Origin: Rahnella sp. AA
GTDB taxonomy: Bacteria; Pseudomonadota; Gammaproteobacteria; Enterobacterales; Enterobacteriaceae
Reading direction: 5' to 3'
Assembly: GCF_002834385.1 (NCBI RefSeq)
Contig: NZ_PITQ01000001.1
Span: forward strand, 496,001-560,000
DNA: 64,000 bases
Notes under the pieces: generated by a model
What the model was told of the DNA's origin: nothing
Database searches by the model: none
The model's input: only the letters and a program-made list of their open reading frames with translations
In this document: in pieces, positions 38,969-47,977 of the stretch
Numbering within the stretch: position 1 is the first letter of the stretch
How the letters are laid out: each line of letters starts with the position of its first letter
Translations under genes and position numbers: made by a program

Positions 38969-39748
38969 ATGTTTTCTGATCCTGTCATGAATGATATGAA
39001 CCGGCTGGCGCGTTTTCTCTCCTTCGACCAGACCGGGGGAAATGGGGTGACTGGTACGCCCTCTTTGCTGATCTTGCTGGGTAACGCGATTTTGCCCACC
39101 GCTGAAGCGGCGTTTCAGGCGCTGGCGCAGGGGCGCGTTGCACGCCTGCTGATTGCCGGTGGCATCGGGCATTCGACCCGTTTGCTGTATGACGCGGTGC
39201 AGCAGCACCCGGTTTACAGCAATATCGCCACCGAAGGCCGCAGTGAGGCGCAAGTGTTGTACGACATCGGCTTACAGCATTTCGGGCTTTCCCCGGAACA
39301 TATCCTGCTGGAAACGGCGTCGACCAACTGCGGTGATAATGCGTTACAGGCGCGGCGTGTGCTTGAAGAGTACGGTGACCAGCATACGGACATTATCCTG
39401 ACGCAGGATCCGCTGATGCAATTGCGTACCGACGCCAGTTTCCGCCACGTCTGGCGCGATCGCCCTGACGTCCGCTTCACGAGCTGGCCAGTTCTGGTGC
39501 CGGAACTGGTGCGCGAAGGCGAAAGCGTGAAATTTGCCGGAACCACACAGACCGGCCTGTGGACGCTGCCGCGCTTTATCTCCCTGCTGCTGGGCGAAAT
39601 CCCGCGTCTGCGTAATGCGCCGGGAGGCTACGGCCCGCGCGGGGCGGGCTTTATTGCCGAAGTTGAAATACCGGCAGAGATTGAAGAAATTTATGCGCGG
39701 CTGCTGCGCCCGGTTCTTGAAGCCGGTTACGGCGACAGATCCTTCTGA
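38969..39748 (+). CDS. ydcF: YdcF family protein (DUF218)
   Basis: A 259-residue DUF218 protein resembling E. coli YdcF (266). Landmarks are ILLGNAILPTAEAA, LLIAGGIGHSTRLLYDAV, EGRSEAQVL, the TNCGDNA segment with the conserved Asn/Glu pattern, ILTQDPLMQLRTDASF and the end GGYGPRGAGFI. E. coli YdcF binds S-adenosylmethionine in structural studies; its function is unknown. The 3' end overlaps the convergent MFS gene by 22 bases. Confidence 0.88.
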   Translation: MFSDPVMNDMNRLARFLSFDQTGGNGVTGTPSLLILLGNAILPTAEAAFQALAQGRVARLLIAGGIGHSTRLLYDAVQQHPVYSNIATEGRSEAQVLYDIGLQHFGLSPEHILLETASTNCGDNALQARRVLEEYGDQHTDIILTQDPLMQLRTDASFRHVWRDRPDVRFTSWPVLVPELVREGESVKFAGTTQTGLWTLPRFISLLLGEIPRLRNAPGGYGPRGAGFIAEVEIPAEIEEIYARLLRPVLEAGYGDRSF

Positions 39749-41262
39749 CAGACGGCGGTGGTTTCTGCCGTTTCCTGATGATTGCCGCGCAGCGCCAGCA
39801 AAACCACCAGCGCGGAAAACAGCGTAATACCCGTCAGGCACAGCAACAGCGGGTGCAGCGAGGCGGCATAAAGCGCCTGAAGCTGCGCAGTGCTGGCTTG
39901 CGGAATGAGCTGCTGCGCGACCGCCAGATTGCCGGTCGCCAGCCGCTGCGCCGCCTGACTGATTTCCCCGCCGGTAAATTGTGCCGCCAGCGCGTTATGA
40001 GTGAGTGCTGAGAGAATGGCGCCGACAATCGCCAGCGAAATCCCTTCACCGGCCACGCGCGTGGTGCTGAAAATTCCGGTCGCCATGCCTGCCCGTTCTT
40101 TTGGTACAACGCTGACTGAAAGCCCGTCCATCAAACCCCAGGGTAAACCCGTACCAACGCCGATGATCAGCATCGGCGCGATCATGCCCGCCAGATCCTG
40201 CGCCAGCACCGCTTTGCTGAGCCAGCCCAAACCGGCGGCGGCAATCACTAAGCCCGAAGTGCACAATATGCCTGCGGATATCCAGCGCGTCAGCCACGCG
40301 GCCAGCAGCGGCACGACCAGCATCGGCACCGAAAGCGCCATCATCATCAGCCCTGCACGCTCTTCGCTCAGCCCGGTGACGCCGATAAACAGCATTGGCA
40401 GTACCACCAGCAGCACCACAAAACAGAAACCGGTCGCCAGCGGCAGCGCCTGCACGCCGATAAAACGCACGTAGCGGAACAGCGATAAATCCAACATCGG
40501 GTTTTTCACGCGCAGCTCAACCGCCACGAAAATCCCCAGTAACACCGCCGCACCCGCCAGCATCGCCAGCACCTGCGGGCTGTTCAGGCCGGACTGCGGA
40601 ATTTCCATCAGCGCCCAGGTCAGCAGCGCCAGCATGGCGGTAAACGACACCGTGCCCGGCCAGTCGATACCGGCGGCCTGCGGATTTCGCGTTTCGTGCA
40701 TTTTCGACGTCCCGCTCAGCAGCGAAATCAGCGCGATGGCGGCGGCGGAGAAAAAGACCGAACGCCAGCCGAAATGCGCGATAAGCAATCCGGCCAGAAA
40801 CGGCCCGAACGCCAGCCCGACGCCAAAACTGCTGCCCATCAGGCTGAACGCGCGGGTTCGCGCAGCGCCATCAAATTCCTGCGCCAGGGCCGCTGCACCG
40901 CCCGCCAGCGCACCGGCGGCGGCAATCCCCTGTGCGCCGCGCAGTAAATCAGTCCACAGCAAACTGCTGCTGAAGGCCTGTAACAGCGAAAGCAGGGCGA
41001 ACAGTGAAACGCCGCTGATAAACACTTTTTTGCGCCCGATTTCATCGGCCAGCGCACCGGCCGCCATCAGAAAACAGCCGAATGTCAGCATGAAGGAATT
41101 GGTTATCCAGCTCAGCGCCTGCGCGCTGCCGCCGAGTTCACGGGCGATGGCGGGTGTGGCAACGGCACCGCTGACAAAATTGAGCGGCAGGATCACCGCC
41201 GCCAGGCAGACGGTGAACAAAACCCTGAGGTTGCCTGTGGCCTGTGTGGATGATGTGTTCAT
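39727..41262 (-). CDS. MFS drug exporter, 14-helix DHA2 (EmrB/QacA-like)
   Basis: About 511 residues from the ATG at 41262 (GGGGA seven bases before it). Fourteen hydrophobic segments; motif C-like GGAAALAQEF / GVGLAFGPFLAGLLI in helix 5 marks it as an antiporter-type exporter, and VALADEIGRKKVF (here GALADEIGRKKVF) is motif A. Substrate unknown. Divergent from a LysR gene at 41380, the probable regulator, and no EmrA-like membrane-fusion gene is adjacent. Confidence 0.88.
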   Translation of the reverse strand: MNTSSTQATGNLRVLFTVCLAAVILPLNFVSGAVATPAIARELGGSAQALSWITNSFMLTFGCFLMAAGALADEIGRKKVFISGVSLFALLSLLQAFSSSLLWTDLLRGAQGIAAAGALAGGAAALAQEFDGAARTRAFSLMGSSFGVGLAFGPFLAGLLIAHFGWRSVFFSAAAIALISLLSGTSKMHETRNPQAAGIDWPGTVSFTAMLALLTWALMEIPQSGLNSPQVLAMLAGAAVLLGIFVAVELRVKNPMLDLSLFRYVRFIGVQALPLATGFCFVVLLVVLPMLFIGVTGLSEERAGLMMMALSVPMLVVPLLAAWLTRWISAGILCTSGLVIAAAGLGWLSKAVLAQDLAGMIAPMLIIGVGTGLPWGLMDGLSVSVVPKERAGMATGIFSTTRVAGEGISLAIVGAILSALTHNALAAQFTGGEISQAAQRLATGNLAVAQQLIPQASTAQLQALYAASLHPLLLCLTGITLFSALVVLLALRGNHQETAETTAVCQKDLSP

Positions 41263-41379
41263 TGATTTCCCCAACGGAAAGAGTCGTGACATAGATGATA
41301 AAATGTCGGTAATCTTGCGGAAACAGGCTGTGAGTCCGATGATTAAGGACTAAAACGCTCGAATAGCGGGGGGAGTGAA

Positions 41380-42258
41380 GTGGAGAATCTGAACGGTTTG
41401 CTGGCGTTTGTCCGCGCGGCGCAAAGCCAGAGTTTTGCGGCGGCGGCTGAACGCATAGGCATTTCGGCGTCGGCGGTGGGGAAAAGCGTGGCGCGCCTGG
41501 AGGAAAAGCTCAACGTGCGGCTGTTTAACCGCAGCACGCGACGCATCAGCCTGACCGACGAAGGCCAGCTTTTTTTCGAACGCTGCCAGAATATCGTCAC
41601 GCAGCTGGAAGAAGCCGAGCAGGAGCTGGTGCGGATTTCCGCCGTGCCGCGCGGCAAATTGCGCATCACCGCGCCGGCCATCGGTTACCGCATGCTGTTG
41701 CCGCATTTGCCGGAATTCCGCACCCGCTATCCCGACGTTGAGCTGGATCTGGATTTCAGTGACCGCATGGTGGACGTCATTGATGAAGGGTTTGATATTG
41801 CTATCCGCAGCGGCGAGCTGAACAGTTCGCAGATGATGTCGCGCCGTCTCGGGCCCTTCCGGTTTGCCATTGTCGGCAGCCCCGGTTATTTTGCCCAACA
41901 CCCGGCTCCGCTGACGCCGGGCGATTTACGTCATCACGCCTGCCTGCGTTACCGGTTCCCGGGCAACGGGCAATGGCAGGCGTGGGAGCTGAGTGAAACG
42001 CCGGAGGAACTGCCGCTGGCGCTGAGCAGCAATAACATGGAATCGATACTTCAGGCGGCGGTGCAGGGGCTGGGGCTGGCGTATGTGCCGGAGTTTATCG
42101 TGCGCAATTATCTGGCCTCCGGTGAGCTTATTTCGGTGCTGGACAGCTTTCAGAAAGAAGGCGGCAAGTTCTCGGTGGTCTGGCCGAGCAGCCGCCATAT
42201 GCTGCCTAAGGTGCGGGTATTTATTGATTTTCTGGCCAGTAAAAAAGTACTGGGATGA
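41380..42258 (+). CDS. LysR-family transcriptional regulator (next to MFS exporter)
   Basis: Encodes 292 residues. The start is a GTG at 41380 with GGGGGAG six bases before. The N-terminal helix-turn-helix is FVRAAQSQSFAAAAERIGISASAVGKSVARLEEKLNVRLFNRSTRRISLTDEG in pieces, and the effector domain shows KLRITAPAIGYRMLLP. Divergent from the MFS gene across about 117 bp. Its stop is followed immediately by the stop of the convergent aminotransferase gene. Confidence 0.87.
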   Translation: MENLNGLLAFVRAAQSQSFAAAAERIGISASAVGKSVARLEEKLNVRLFNRSTRRISLTDEGQLFFERCQNIVTQLEEAEQELVRISAVPRGKLRITAPAIGYRMLLPHLPEFRTRYPDVELDLDFSDRMVDVIDEGFDIAIRSGELNSSQMMSRRLGPFRFAIVGSPGYFAQHPAPLTPGDLRHHACLRYRFPGNGQWQAWELSETPEELPLALSSNNMESILQAAVQGLGLAYVPEFIVRNYLASGELISVLDSFQKEGGKFSVVWPSSRHMLPKVRVFIDFLASKKVLG

Positions 42259-43389
42259 TCACCGGCGATCCAGCCATTTGCCCGTTTCCGTCAGCGCCTG
42301 TTCCAGATTTTCGCGGCCAAAGCCAATACGCAGAAAATCTTCCGAAACCGGCGTCAGTTCAGAGGCGTAAGTCACGGAAGGAATGACCATCACCCCGGTT
42401 TCTTCCACCAGTGTGGTGGCGAATGCTTCTGCGCCTTCCGACCCCAGATAACGCGGAAACGCCAGCACACCGGCTTTTGGCACGGAAAGCCGGAACAGAT
42501 GCGGATAGCGCGCCAGAAACTCTGTCAGCGCGGCGAGCTGGCTGCGCGAACGCGTCATGACTCGCTCAAGGATCGGCGCGCGGGCGTTGAGCGCAATCGT
42601 CGTCAGGAACTCGCCGGGCATGGAATTGCAGATCGACAGATACTGCTTCATGCGTTCGAGTTTCAGCATCCACGCGTCATCCTGACACGCCACCCAGCCG
42701 ATACGCAGGCCGGGCAATCCGTAGGCTTTAGACGTCACATTCAGCGAGATCCCGCGTTCGTAAATATCGGCCAGCTGGGGCAGACGATCCGCCGGATCAA
42801 ACTCAGTCAGCCGGTACACTTCATCGGAGAAAATCCAGATCCCGCGTGCGCGGCACATGTCCACCAGATCCGTGAGTTGCTGGTGGGAAATCAGAGCGCC
42901 GGTCGGGTTGTGCGGGAAGTTAATCGCCAGCACTTTGGTATTTTCACGCAGCGCAGCCCGCACTTTTTCCACGTCCAGCGCCCAGTCGTTGTTTTCATCG
43001 AGCGCCACGCCGGTGACGGAACAGCGCGACAGCGGCACGCTTTCCAGCGACTGATAATTGGGCGTGATCACGACCGCGTGATCGCCTGGTTCGAGCAGCA
43101 TCTGAAAACTGGCATAAATCGCTTCGTCGGCACCGGCAAAACTGATGACCTGCTGCGGCGTAATGTGCCGGTACGTGGACGCGATGGCCTCGAGAAGTTC
43201 AGGCGTTCCGCGCAGCGGCGGGTAATCCAGCACGGTTTGCATGAAAGGCGCGCGGTGCTCGTTTCCCGCCAGTTCAAACAGCGTATCGATGCTCATTGAT
43301 TCCGGATAAGAGGACGACAGCGGAAAACGGACGGCGTGTTCCAGCCGTGAGAGGTAGCTGATTAAACGAAAATCTTCTGGAAAGGACAT
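42259..43389 (-). CDS. Class I/II PLP-dependent aminotransferase
   Basis: A 376-residue fold-type I enzyme. The PLP lysine is in LNVTSKAYGLPGLRIGW. Other landmarks are the NFPHNPTG loop and FSDEVYRLTEF, and the substrate-binding Arg in LRIGFG. Amino donor unknown. It follows the ABC permease and binding-protein genes on the same strand, 27 bases after the permease, so it probably acts on the transported amino acid. MetJ-box-like sequences upstream of the operon hint at sulfur amino acids, an inference. Confidence 0.83.
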   Translation of the reverse strand: MSFPEDFRLISYLSRLEHAVRFPLSSSYPESMSIDTLFELAGNEHRAPFMQTVLDYPPLRGTPELLEAIASTYRHITPQQVISFAGADEAIYASFQMLLEPGDHAVVITPNYQSLESVPLSRCSVTGVALDENNDWALDVEKVRAALRENTKVLAINFPHNPTGALISHQQLTDLVDMCRARGIWIFSDEVYRLTEFDPADRLPQLADIYERGISLNVTSKAYGLPGLRIGWVACQDDAWMLKLERMKQYLSICNSMPGEFLTTIALNARAPILERVMTRSRSQLAALTEFLARYPHLFRLSVPKAGVLAFPRYLGSEGAEAFATTLVEETGVMVIPSVTYASELTPVSEDFLRIGFGRENLEQALTETGKWLDRR

Positions 43390-43416
43390 GACGCACCCGT
43401 TAATAAAATTTGAACA

Positions 43417-44244
43417 TCAGCGGCGCTGGCCCTGCGCAAAACGGCGCTCAAGGCGGCTTTGCAGCAGCTCTAAAACAATCGACATAATCCAGTATATCGC
43501 GGCTGCCGTCGCCAGCATTTCCATATAACGATAGGTGCTTCGCCCGTAGGATTGCGCGAGAAAATTCAGCTCCCACAGCCCCATCAGCGAGACCAGCGAC
43601 GAGTCTTTCAGCATGGAAATAAACATCGAACCGGCGGGCGGAATAATAATGCGCAGCGCCTGCGGTGCGGTGACGTGAACCGCCACCGTCCAGCGCGAAA
43701 CGCCGAGCGCCAGCGCGGCTTCCTGCTGGCCGCGCGGCACGGAAAGCACGCCGCTGCGGATGGTTTCCGCCAGATACGCGCCATAGTTCATCGACAGCGC
43801 GATAATGCCGGAGCTGAGCGCGCCGAGCACAATCCCGACCTGCGGCAGCGCCAGATAGATAATTAACACCTGAACCAGCAGCGGTGTACCGCGAAACAGC
43901 GAGGCGTAAAACGTCGCGCAGCCAAACGCCAGCGCGTTTTTGGACATCCGCCCGAGCGCGGTGATCAGGCCAATCAGCAGACAGAAAAACATCGAGCAGG
44001 CGGTGATCATAATGGTCAGCGCCGCGCCCTGAATAAAGCCGTCCGGCGACAGACGCAGCCCGAGCAGGAACGGCAATTTCTGACCGATCAGGCTCCAGTC
44101 CAGCCCCATTTTACTGAAAGTGCCGAGCAGCAGGCTGAGCAGAATCAGCCACGTCAGCCCGGTTTTAAATTTAAACGCGTGCGCGTGGTGCCAGCGTTCC
44201 GGGGTTTCCACCTTCGGCTGGCTGTCCGGGATTTGTGGCATCAC
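43417..44244 (-). CDS. Polar amino acid ABC transporter permease (HisM/GlnP type)
   Basis: A 275-residue inner-membrane permease of the His/Glu/Gln/Arg/opine group. The EAA-type loop is visible as LAETIRSGVLSVPRGQQEAALALGVSR, and the C-terminal IIPPAGSMFISMLKDSSLVSLMGLWEL is the family signature. The start overlaps the binding-protein stop by four bases. No ATP-binding gene is present in the operon, so an ATPase encoded elsewhere must power it. Confidence 0.9.
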   Translation of the reverse strand: MMPQIPDSQPKVETPERWHHAHAFKFKTGLTWLILLSLLLGTFSKMGLDWSLIGQKLPFLLGLRLSPDGFIQGAALTIMITACSMFFCLLIGLITALGRMSKNALAFGCATFYASLFRGTPLLVQVLIIYLALPQVGIVLGALSSGIIALSMNYGAYLAETIRSGVLSVPRGQQEAALALGVSRWTVAVHVTAPQALRIIIPPAGSMFISMLKDSSLVSLMGLWELNFLAQSYGRSTYRYMEMLATAAAIYWIMSIVLELLQSRLERRFAQGQRR

Positions 44245-45059
44245 GGTACCTCGTGCGTAATATCTTCACCCAGCCAGTGCTGGGAAATTTTGGCCAGCGT
44301 GCCGTCGTCGCGCAGCGATTTAATCGTGTCTGCGACTTTCTTATCCCATTCGGCGTCGCCTTTGTCCGTCGCCACCCAGTTCGGTTCGGCGTACAGCTCG
44401 GTGACAATTTTGAACACCGGCGCACGCTTGATGCGGGCATTGGCGGTGGCTAAATCAGACACCACGCCGTCCAGACGCACGCCCGGCCCTAACGCCAGAT
44501 TCTGGAACGCCACCTCTTCGTCACTTGGGATCACCTGCACGTTATCAAACGGGAAGTTCAGCGGTTTTGTGCCCGGAATAACCAGCGCCTTTTGCAGGTA
44601 CGTTTCATAGGTCGAACCGATGCCGACACCGATTTTCTTATTGCTCAGATCCGCTGCGGATTTGATGCGGTCATCTTTCTTATTCACCACCAGCACCGCC
44701 GGAGAGTTGTAGTACGGCGTCGGGAAATCCAGCACTTTGGCGCGCTCGGTATTTGGCGTCATCGAGCAGATACAGGTATCCCAGCGCCCCTGCCATTTAC
44801 CGCCGACAATCGTTTCCCAGCCCGGCGCAATAATTTCCAGCTTCACGCCCATGCGCTGTGCCACGGCTTTGGCGACATCCACGTCAAAACCCGCCAGCTG
44901 ATTATTGTCATCAATAAAGCCGAAAGGCGGATAGTCATTGACGATGGCATTGCGCAAAACGCCGGTTTTGGTCACGCGATCGAGCGTCGACCCGGCAAAG
45001 GTGGTGGCAGAAAACAACGTGGAGGCCAGCAGGGTCAGGGCAACGAACGAAGTGCGCAT
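44241..45059 (-). CDS. Amino acid ABC transporter substrate-binding protein
   Basis: A periplasmic solute-binding protein family 3 member, 272 residues from the ATG at 45059 (AGGAAA eight bases before). The signal peptide ends SATTFAG. Landmarks are LRNAIVNDYPPFGFIDDNNQLAGFDVDVAKAVAQRMG in pieces, WDTCICSMTPNTERAKVLDFPTPYYNSPAVLVV and a C-terminal DDGTLAKISQHWLGEDI. Ligand not identifiable from sequence. First gene of the binding protein-permease-aminotransferase operon, behind MetJ-box-like sites. Confidence 0.88.
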   Translation of the reverse strand: MRTSFVALTLLASTLFSATTFAGSTLDRVTKTGVLRNAIVNDYPPFGFIDDNNQLAGFDVDVAKAVAQRMGVKLEIIAPGWETIVGGKWQGRWDTCICSMTPNTERAKVLDFPTPYYNSPAVLVVNKKDDRIKSAADLSNKKIGVGIGSTYETYLQKALVIPGTKPLNFPFDNVQVIPSDEEVAFQNLALGPGVRLDGVVSDLATANARIKRAPVFKIVTELYAEPNWVATDKGDAEWDKKVADTIKSLRDDGTLAKISQHWLGEDITHEVP

Positions 45060-45122
45060 AAGCAAAGTTTCCTTAAACGTAACCAAATTGGGGGAATATT
45101 GTGAAAACCTACACTAAGTTTT

Positions 45123-45158
45123 AGACGTATAGAAGTCCAAGGTGCGCCTTTTTGGACT
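45123..45158. promoter_or_regulatory. Tandem MetJ-box-like sites and overlapping inverted repeat
   Basis: AGACGTAT followed directly by AGAAGTCC (45123-45138) matches the AGACGTCT MetJ consensus at 13 of 16 positions over two contiguous boxes. A 7-bp inverted repeat (AGTCCAA at 45134-45140 and TTGGACT at 45152-45158) overlaps it. The sites lie about 65-100 nt upstream of the binding-protein start. Binding is a prediction; LysR-type or other operators are possible. Confidence 0.4.
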
Positions 45159-45222
45159 TACAGTGAACTCTGCCGAAAATCCCCCGAAATACAGCGTATT
45201 ACTTCAATCGCTAAGTCAGTAA

Positions 45223-45882
45223 TTAGCTTAGCAATCCCGCGCCGACGTTAATGGAAAACCCGAGAATAGCCAGATTGAAGACGAAGGAAATCACCGACTG
45301 TAACAACGCAATCTGCCGCATATCGGTGGTACCGGTCGCCACGTCAGCGGTTTGCGACGCCACGGCAATGGTGAAAGAGAAGTAGAGAAAATCCCAGTAA
45401 CCGGGTTCGTCGGGCTTTTCCGGGAAGATCATTGGCGTGCAGTCTTTGCTGCGCCGCAGATAGTGATGATGTGCGTAATGCATGGCGAACGACGTGGGCA
45501 GCAGCGCCCAGGAGGCAATCAGCGTGGTGGCGGTCAGCAGAATGTGCAACGCCCGCGCGCTGCCGGTGAGATCTTTAAGCGACCCGAGCTCCATCAGGAT
45601 CGCCAGAATGCTCACCAGACAGGTCAGCGTCACCAGCGTCAGCACGATGCTGGCACTTTCATCCTGCGTTTTGGCGATGTGCGGAATATCTTTCGGCTCA
45701 GTGCGCAACATCCGCAGCCACAGGAAAAACAAATACAGCCACGCCAGTACGTTCCAGCCAATCATCAGACGCTGCAAAATCCCGAGATGGGCGGGAAGGG
45801 TGAAAAAACAAACCAGCCCGGCGATGATAGAAATCACCAGCCGGGAACGGGCATGCAGGTAATGGCGAAGGGAAAGGCTCAT
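45223..45882 (-). CDS. DUF1345 membrane protein
   Basis: About 219 residues from the ATG at 45882; an in-frame TTG at 45981 would add 33 residues with no clear signal. Five to six hydrophobic segments, with the family text PDEPGYWDFLYFSFTIAVASQTADVATGT and a final GFSINVGAGLL. The conserved segment resembles an ion-channel-like pore loop, but function is unknown. Divergent from the gene at 46053. Confidence 0.72.
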   Translation of the reverse strand: MSLSLRHYLHARSRLVISIIAGLVCFFTLPAHLGILQRLMIGWNVLAWLYLFFLWLRMLRTEPKDIPHIAKTQDESASIVLTLVTLTCLVSILAILMELGSLKDLTGSARALHILLTATTLIASWALLPTSFAMHYAHHHYLRRSKDCTPMIFPEKPDEPGYWDFLYFSFTIAVASQTADVATGTTDMRQIALLQSVISFVFNLAILGFSINVGAGLLS

Positions 45883-46052
45883 GGTGTCAGGCGCTTTGCG
45901 AAAAGGAATGGATACGTTAAGGGTAGACGCAGATGGCAGGCTTGTAATGGCGGCAATTTTTACTTCTTTACCTTTGCGCAATTTCTTCCAATACCCGGTT
46001 TCGCGGGAGTGATTTAGTAGGTTGTCTCCATTGCGCTTAAGGGTCTGAAACT

Positions 46053-47345
46053 ATGTTTACAACGTCATTTTGGCCAACTGCGGCGGCATATCAGGTTTCA
46101 ATGATGGATCTGGATGCTCCGGAAAACTTGAGCCCTAAAGCTCTGCAAATCATTCATTATTGTCTGCGACTGACGGAAGCGATCAATCAGCTGGAACCAG
46201 CCTGTGAAAGCCGTTTGCTGGATGCGCTGCGCGAAGAAATGTCGATTCAGTGTTTTCGTTTAGCGCCGCTGTTTGACGATCCTGATACCCGGCGCGGGCT
46301 GTTTTTACGGGCGGAAATGCTGGCGGATGAGAGCTGCGGGAAGAGCGTTCTGCCGCAGATTGCCGGTCTGAGCGAGCAGCAACTGGTACTCGGTATCGGC
46401 AGCACGTCGACGTGGGTCGGAAAATCCAAACAAAGCTTTTACTCTTCGTGGTTTGGCGAACCCGCACCGATGTTGCAGGAAATCTCAGACGTGATGGACG
46501 GCCTGTTTCCTGAAAGCTTGCTGTATCTGCAAAAGGAAATCGCTGCTGATTTGCTGGCGATGCCCGGCTGTGCGTACAAAATTATCAACCTGTTTGGCAT
46601 TGCCGGTGAGGCCAATACCTATCCGAAGCATTTCGCGTATTTCTTCCCGGAAGACGAGGGGCTGAAGTATTCACCGGTGAAACGCACGGTGGTTTTCGCC
46701 AACACCTATCTGCAACTGTTTGAGCTGTTTTCGCGCACCGAAGCGGTGAAAATGGGCTGGCCGGAAGACCGGCTGCCGGACAGCCGCGTGTGCCAGCGCT
46801 ATCTCATCGCCTGGTTTCGCGGTCACGATCTCGGGCATTCGCTGGTGCGCAACGAGAACGTCTTCCCGAAACTCAGCAAGATTGATCGCTGGGGATCGAT
46901 GATGGTGCAGGAAGCGCTGGCCGATCAGTTTGGCCTGCTGATGTGCCTCACGCCGCAGGTGGCCGATGGTCTGCAACTCGACCGCACCGTGCTGGCGCGG
47001 ATCTACTTCCTTGAAATGCTGCGCTATCTGCGTCGTGGCCCGTCGGAATATCCGGACGCCGGTGCGGCCTGGATCCAGTTTAACTATTTGCGCGAACACG
47101 GCTGCATTGAGATGACGGCTGATTCTATTGAATTCCACCCTGAGCTTTTTTACGTCCAAATGGCGGATCTGACCCGGCTGATGAGCGAAGAACTGCTGGG
47201 CGGTGACGTGGAACGGGCGAAAAGTTTCATGCAGGAACGTTGCCCGCATACCCATCCGGAGGATGTCAGCGTGCTGATGGCGCGCCTGGGCACCACCAAT
47301 GACATGATTGAATACAACCAGTTAATCAAGAGAGTTCCGCTATGA
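46053..47345 (+). CDS. Unidentified 430-residue protein with HDxGH...ExxxD pattern
   Basis: I do not recognise a named family. The protein is soluble-looking, without signal peptide or membrane segments. The standout region is WFRGHDLGHS (His258, Asp259, His262), then 25 residues later QEALADQFG (Glu287, Asp291). This spacing recalls gluzincin metallopeptidases, where HExxH is followed by a glutamate in ExxxD (thermolysin: NEAISDIFG). Here the catalytic Glu is Asp, so it may be a variant hydrolase, a non-peptidase metal enzyme, or a chance match. Its last codon overlaps the lysE-like gene, so the protein is probably coupled to amino acid or metabolite export. TAAGGG precedes the ATG. Confidence 0.6.
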   Translation: MFTTSFWPTAAAYQVSMMDLDAPENLSPKALQIIHYCLRLTEAINQLEPACESRLLDALREEMSIQCFRLAPLFDDPDTRRGLFLRAEMLADESCGKSVLPQIAGLSEQQLVLGIGSTSTWVGKSKQSFYSSWFGEPAPMLQEISDVMDGLFPESLLYLQKEIAADLLAMPGCAYKIINLFGIAGEANTYPKHFAYFFPEDEGLKYSPVKRTVVFANTYLQLFELFSRTEAVKMGWPEDRLPDSRVCQRYLIAWFRGHDLGHSLVRNENVFPKLSKIDRWGSMMVQEALADQFGLLMCLTPQVADGLQLDRTVLARIYFLEMLRYLRRGPSEYPDAGAAWIQFNYLREHGCIEMTADSIEFHPELFYVQMADLTRLMSEELLGGDVERAKSFMQERCPHTHPEDVSVLMARLGTTNDMIEYNQLIKRVPL

Positions 47346-47977
47346 TGCCGTTTTCAAATGGATTTTTGCTCAGCCTGTCGCTATGTCTGGACATCGGGAT
47401 TGCCAATATCGCCATGATTACGCTGGCGATGCAACGCGGCTATTTTCATGGATTCTGGCTGGGGATCGGCACCTGCATCGGCGATCTGATTTACGCCGTG
47501 CTGGCGCTGGCAGGGATGACGCTGTTGCTGCAATACCAGAGTGTGCGCTGGGTGTTGTGGGTCGGCGGCTCGCTGATGCTGATGTGGTTTACCTACAAAA
47601 TGATCCGCGCGGCGCTGGCTCCGGCGGGCGATCTGAACTCCGGCGATAACGGGCAACCGCGTTCGGTTATGCGCAACTTCGGTCGTGGCGTGTTGCTGGC
47701 GATGTCCTCTCCGACGGCGATCCTGTGGTTTGCCGCCGTCGGCGGGGCGCTGATTTCCCGCATGGGGCAGGGCGGCACAGTGGAAGCGTCGTGGTTCCTG
47801 AGCGGATTCTTTATCGCCGGTGTGTTCTGGACGATCGTGCTGTGCTGCGTCGGCAGCTGGGGCGGAAAAATGCTCGGCACCAGAATGCTGAAATACTCTT
47901 ACGTGGCGTCGGCGGCGATATTCTCGTACTTCGCGCTGTACGTGGTGATCACCGGCTACCGCGAATTTATCGTATAA
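47342..47977 (+). CDS. LysE/RhtB family exporter
   Basis: A 211-residue inner-membrane exporter of the LysE superfamily, which export amino acids or their derivatives. Six hydrophobic segments. The family start (PFSNGFLLSLSLCLDIGIANIAMITLAMQRGY in pieces) includes the GIANIAM region; GIGTCIGDLIY and FGRGVLLAMSSPTAILWF follow. It overlaps the upstream unknown gene by four bases (ATGA), and its end overlaps the convergent AraC gene by 11 bases. Substrate unknown. Confidence 0.85.
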   Translation: MMPFSNGFLLSLSLCLDIGIANIAMITLAMQRGYFHGFWLGIGTCIGDLIYAVLALAGMTLLLQYQSVRWVLWVGGSLMLMWFTYKMIRAALAPAGDLNSGDNGQPRSVMRNFGRGVLLAMSSPTAILWFAAVGGALISRMGQGGTVEASWFLSGFFIAGVFWTIVLCCVGSWGGKMLGTRMLKYSYVASAAIFSYFALYVVITGYREFIV

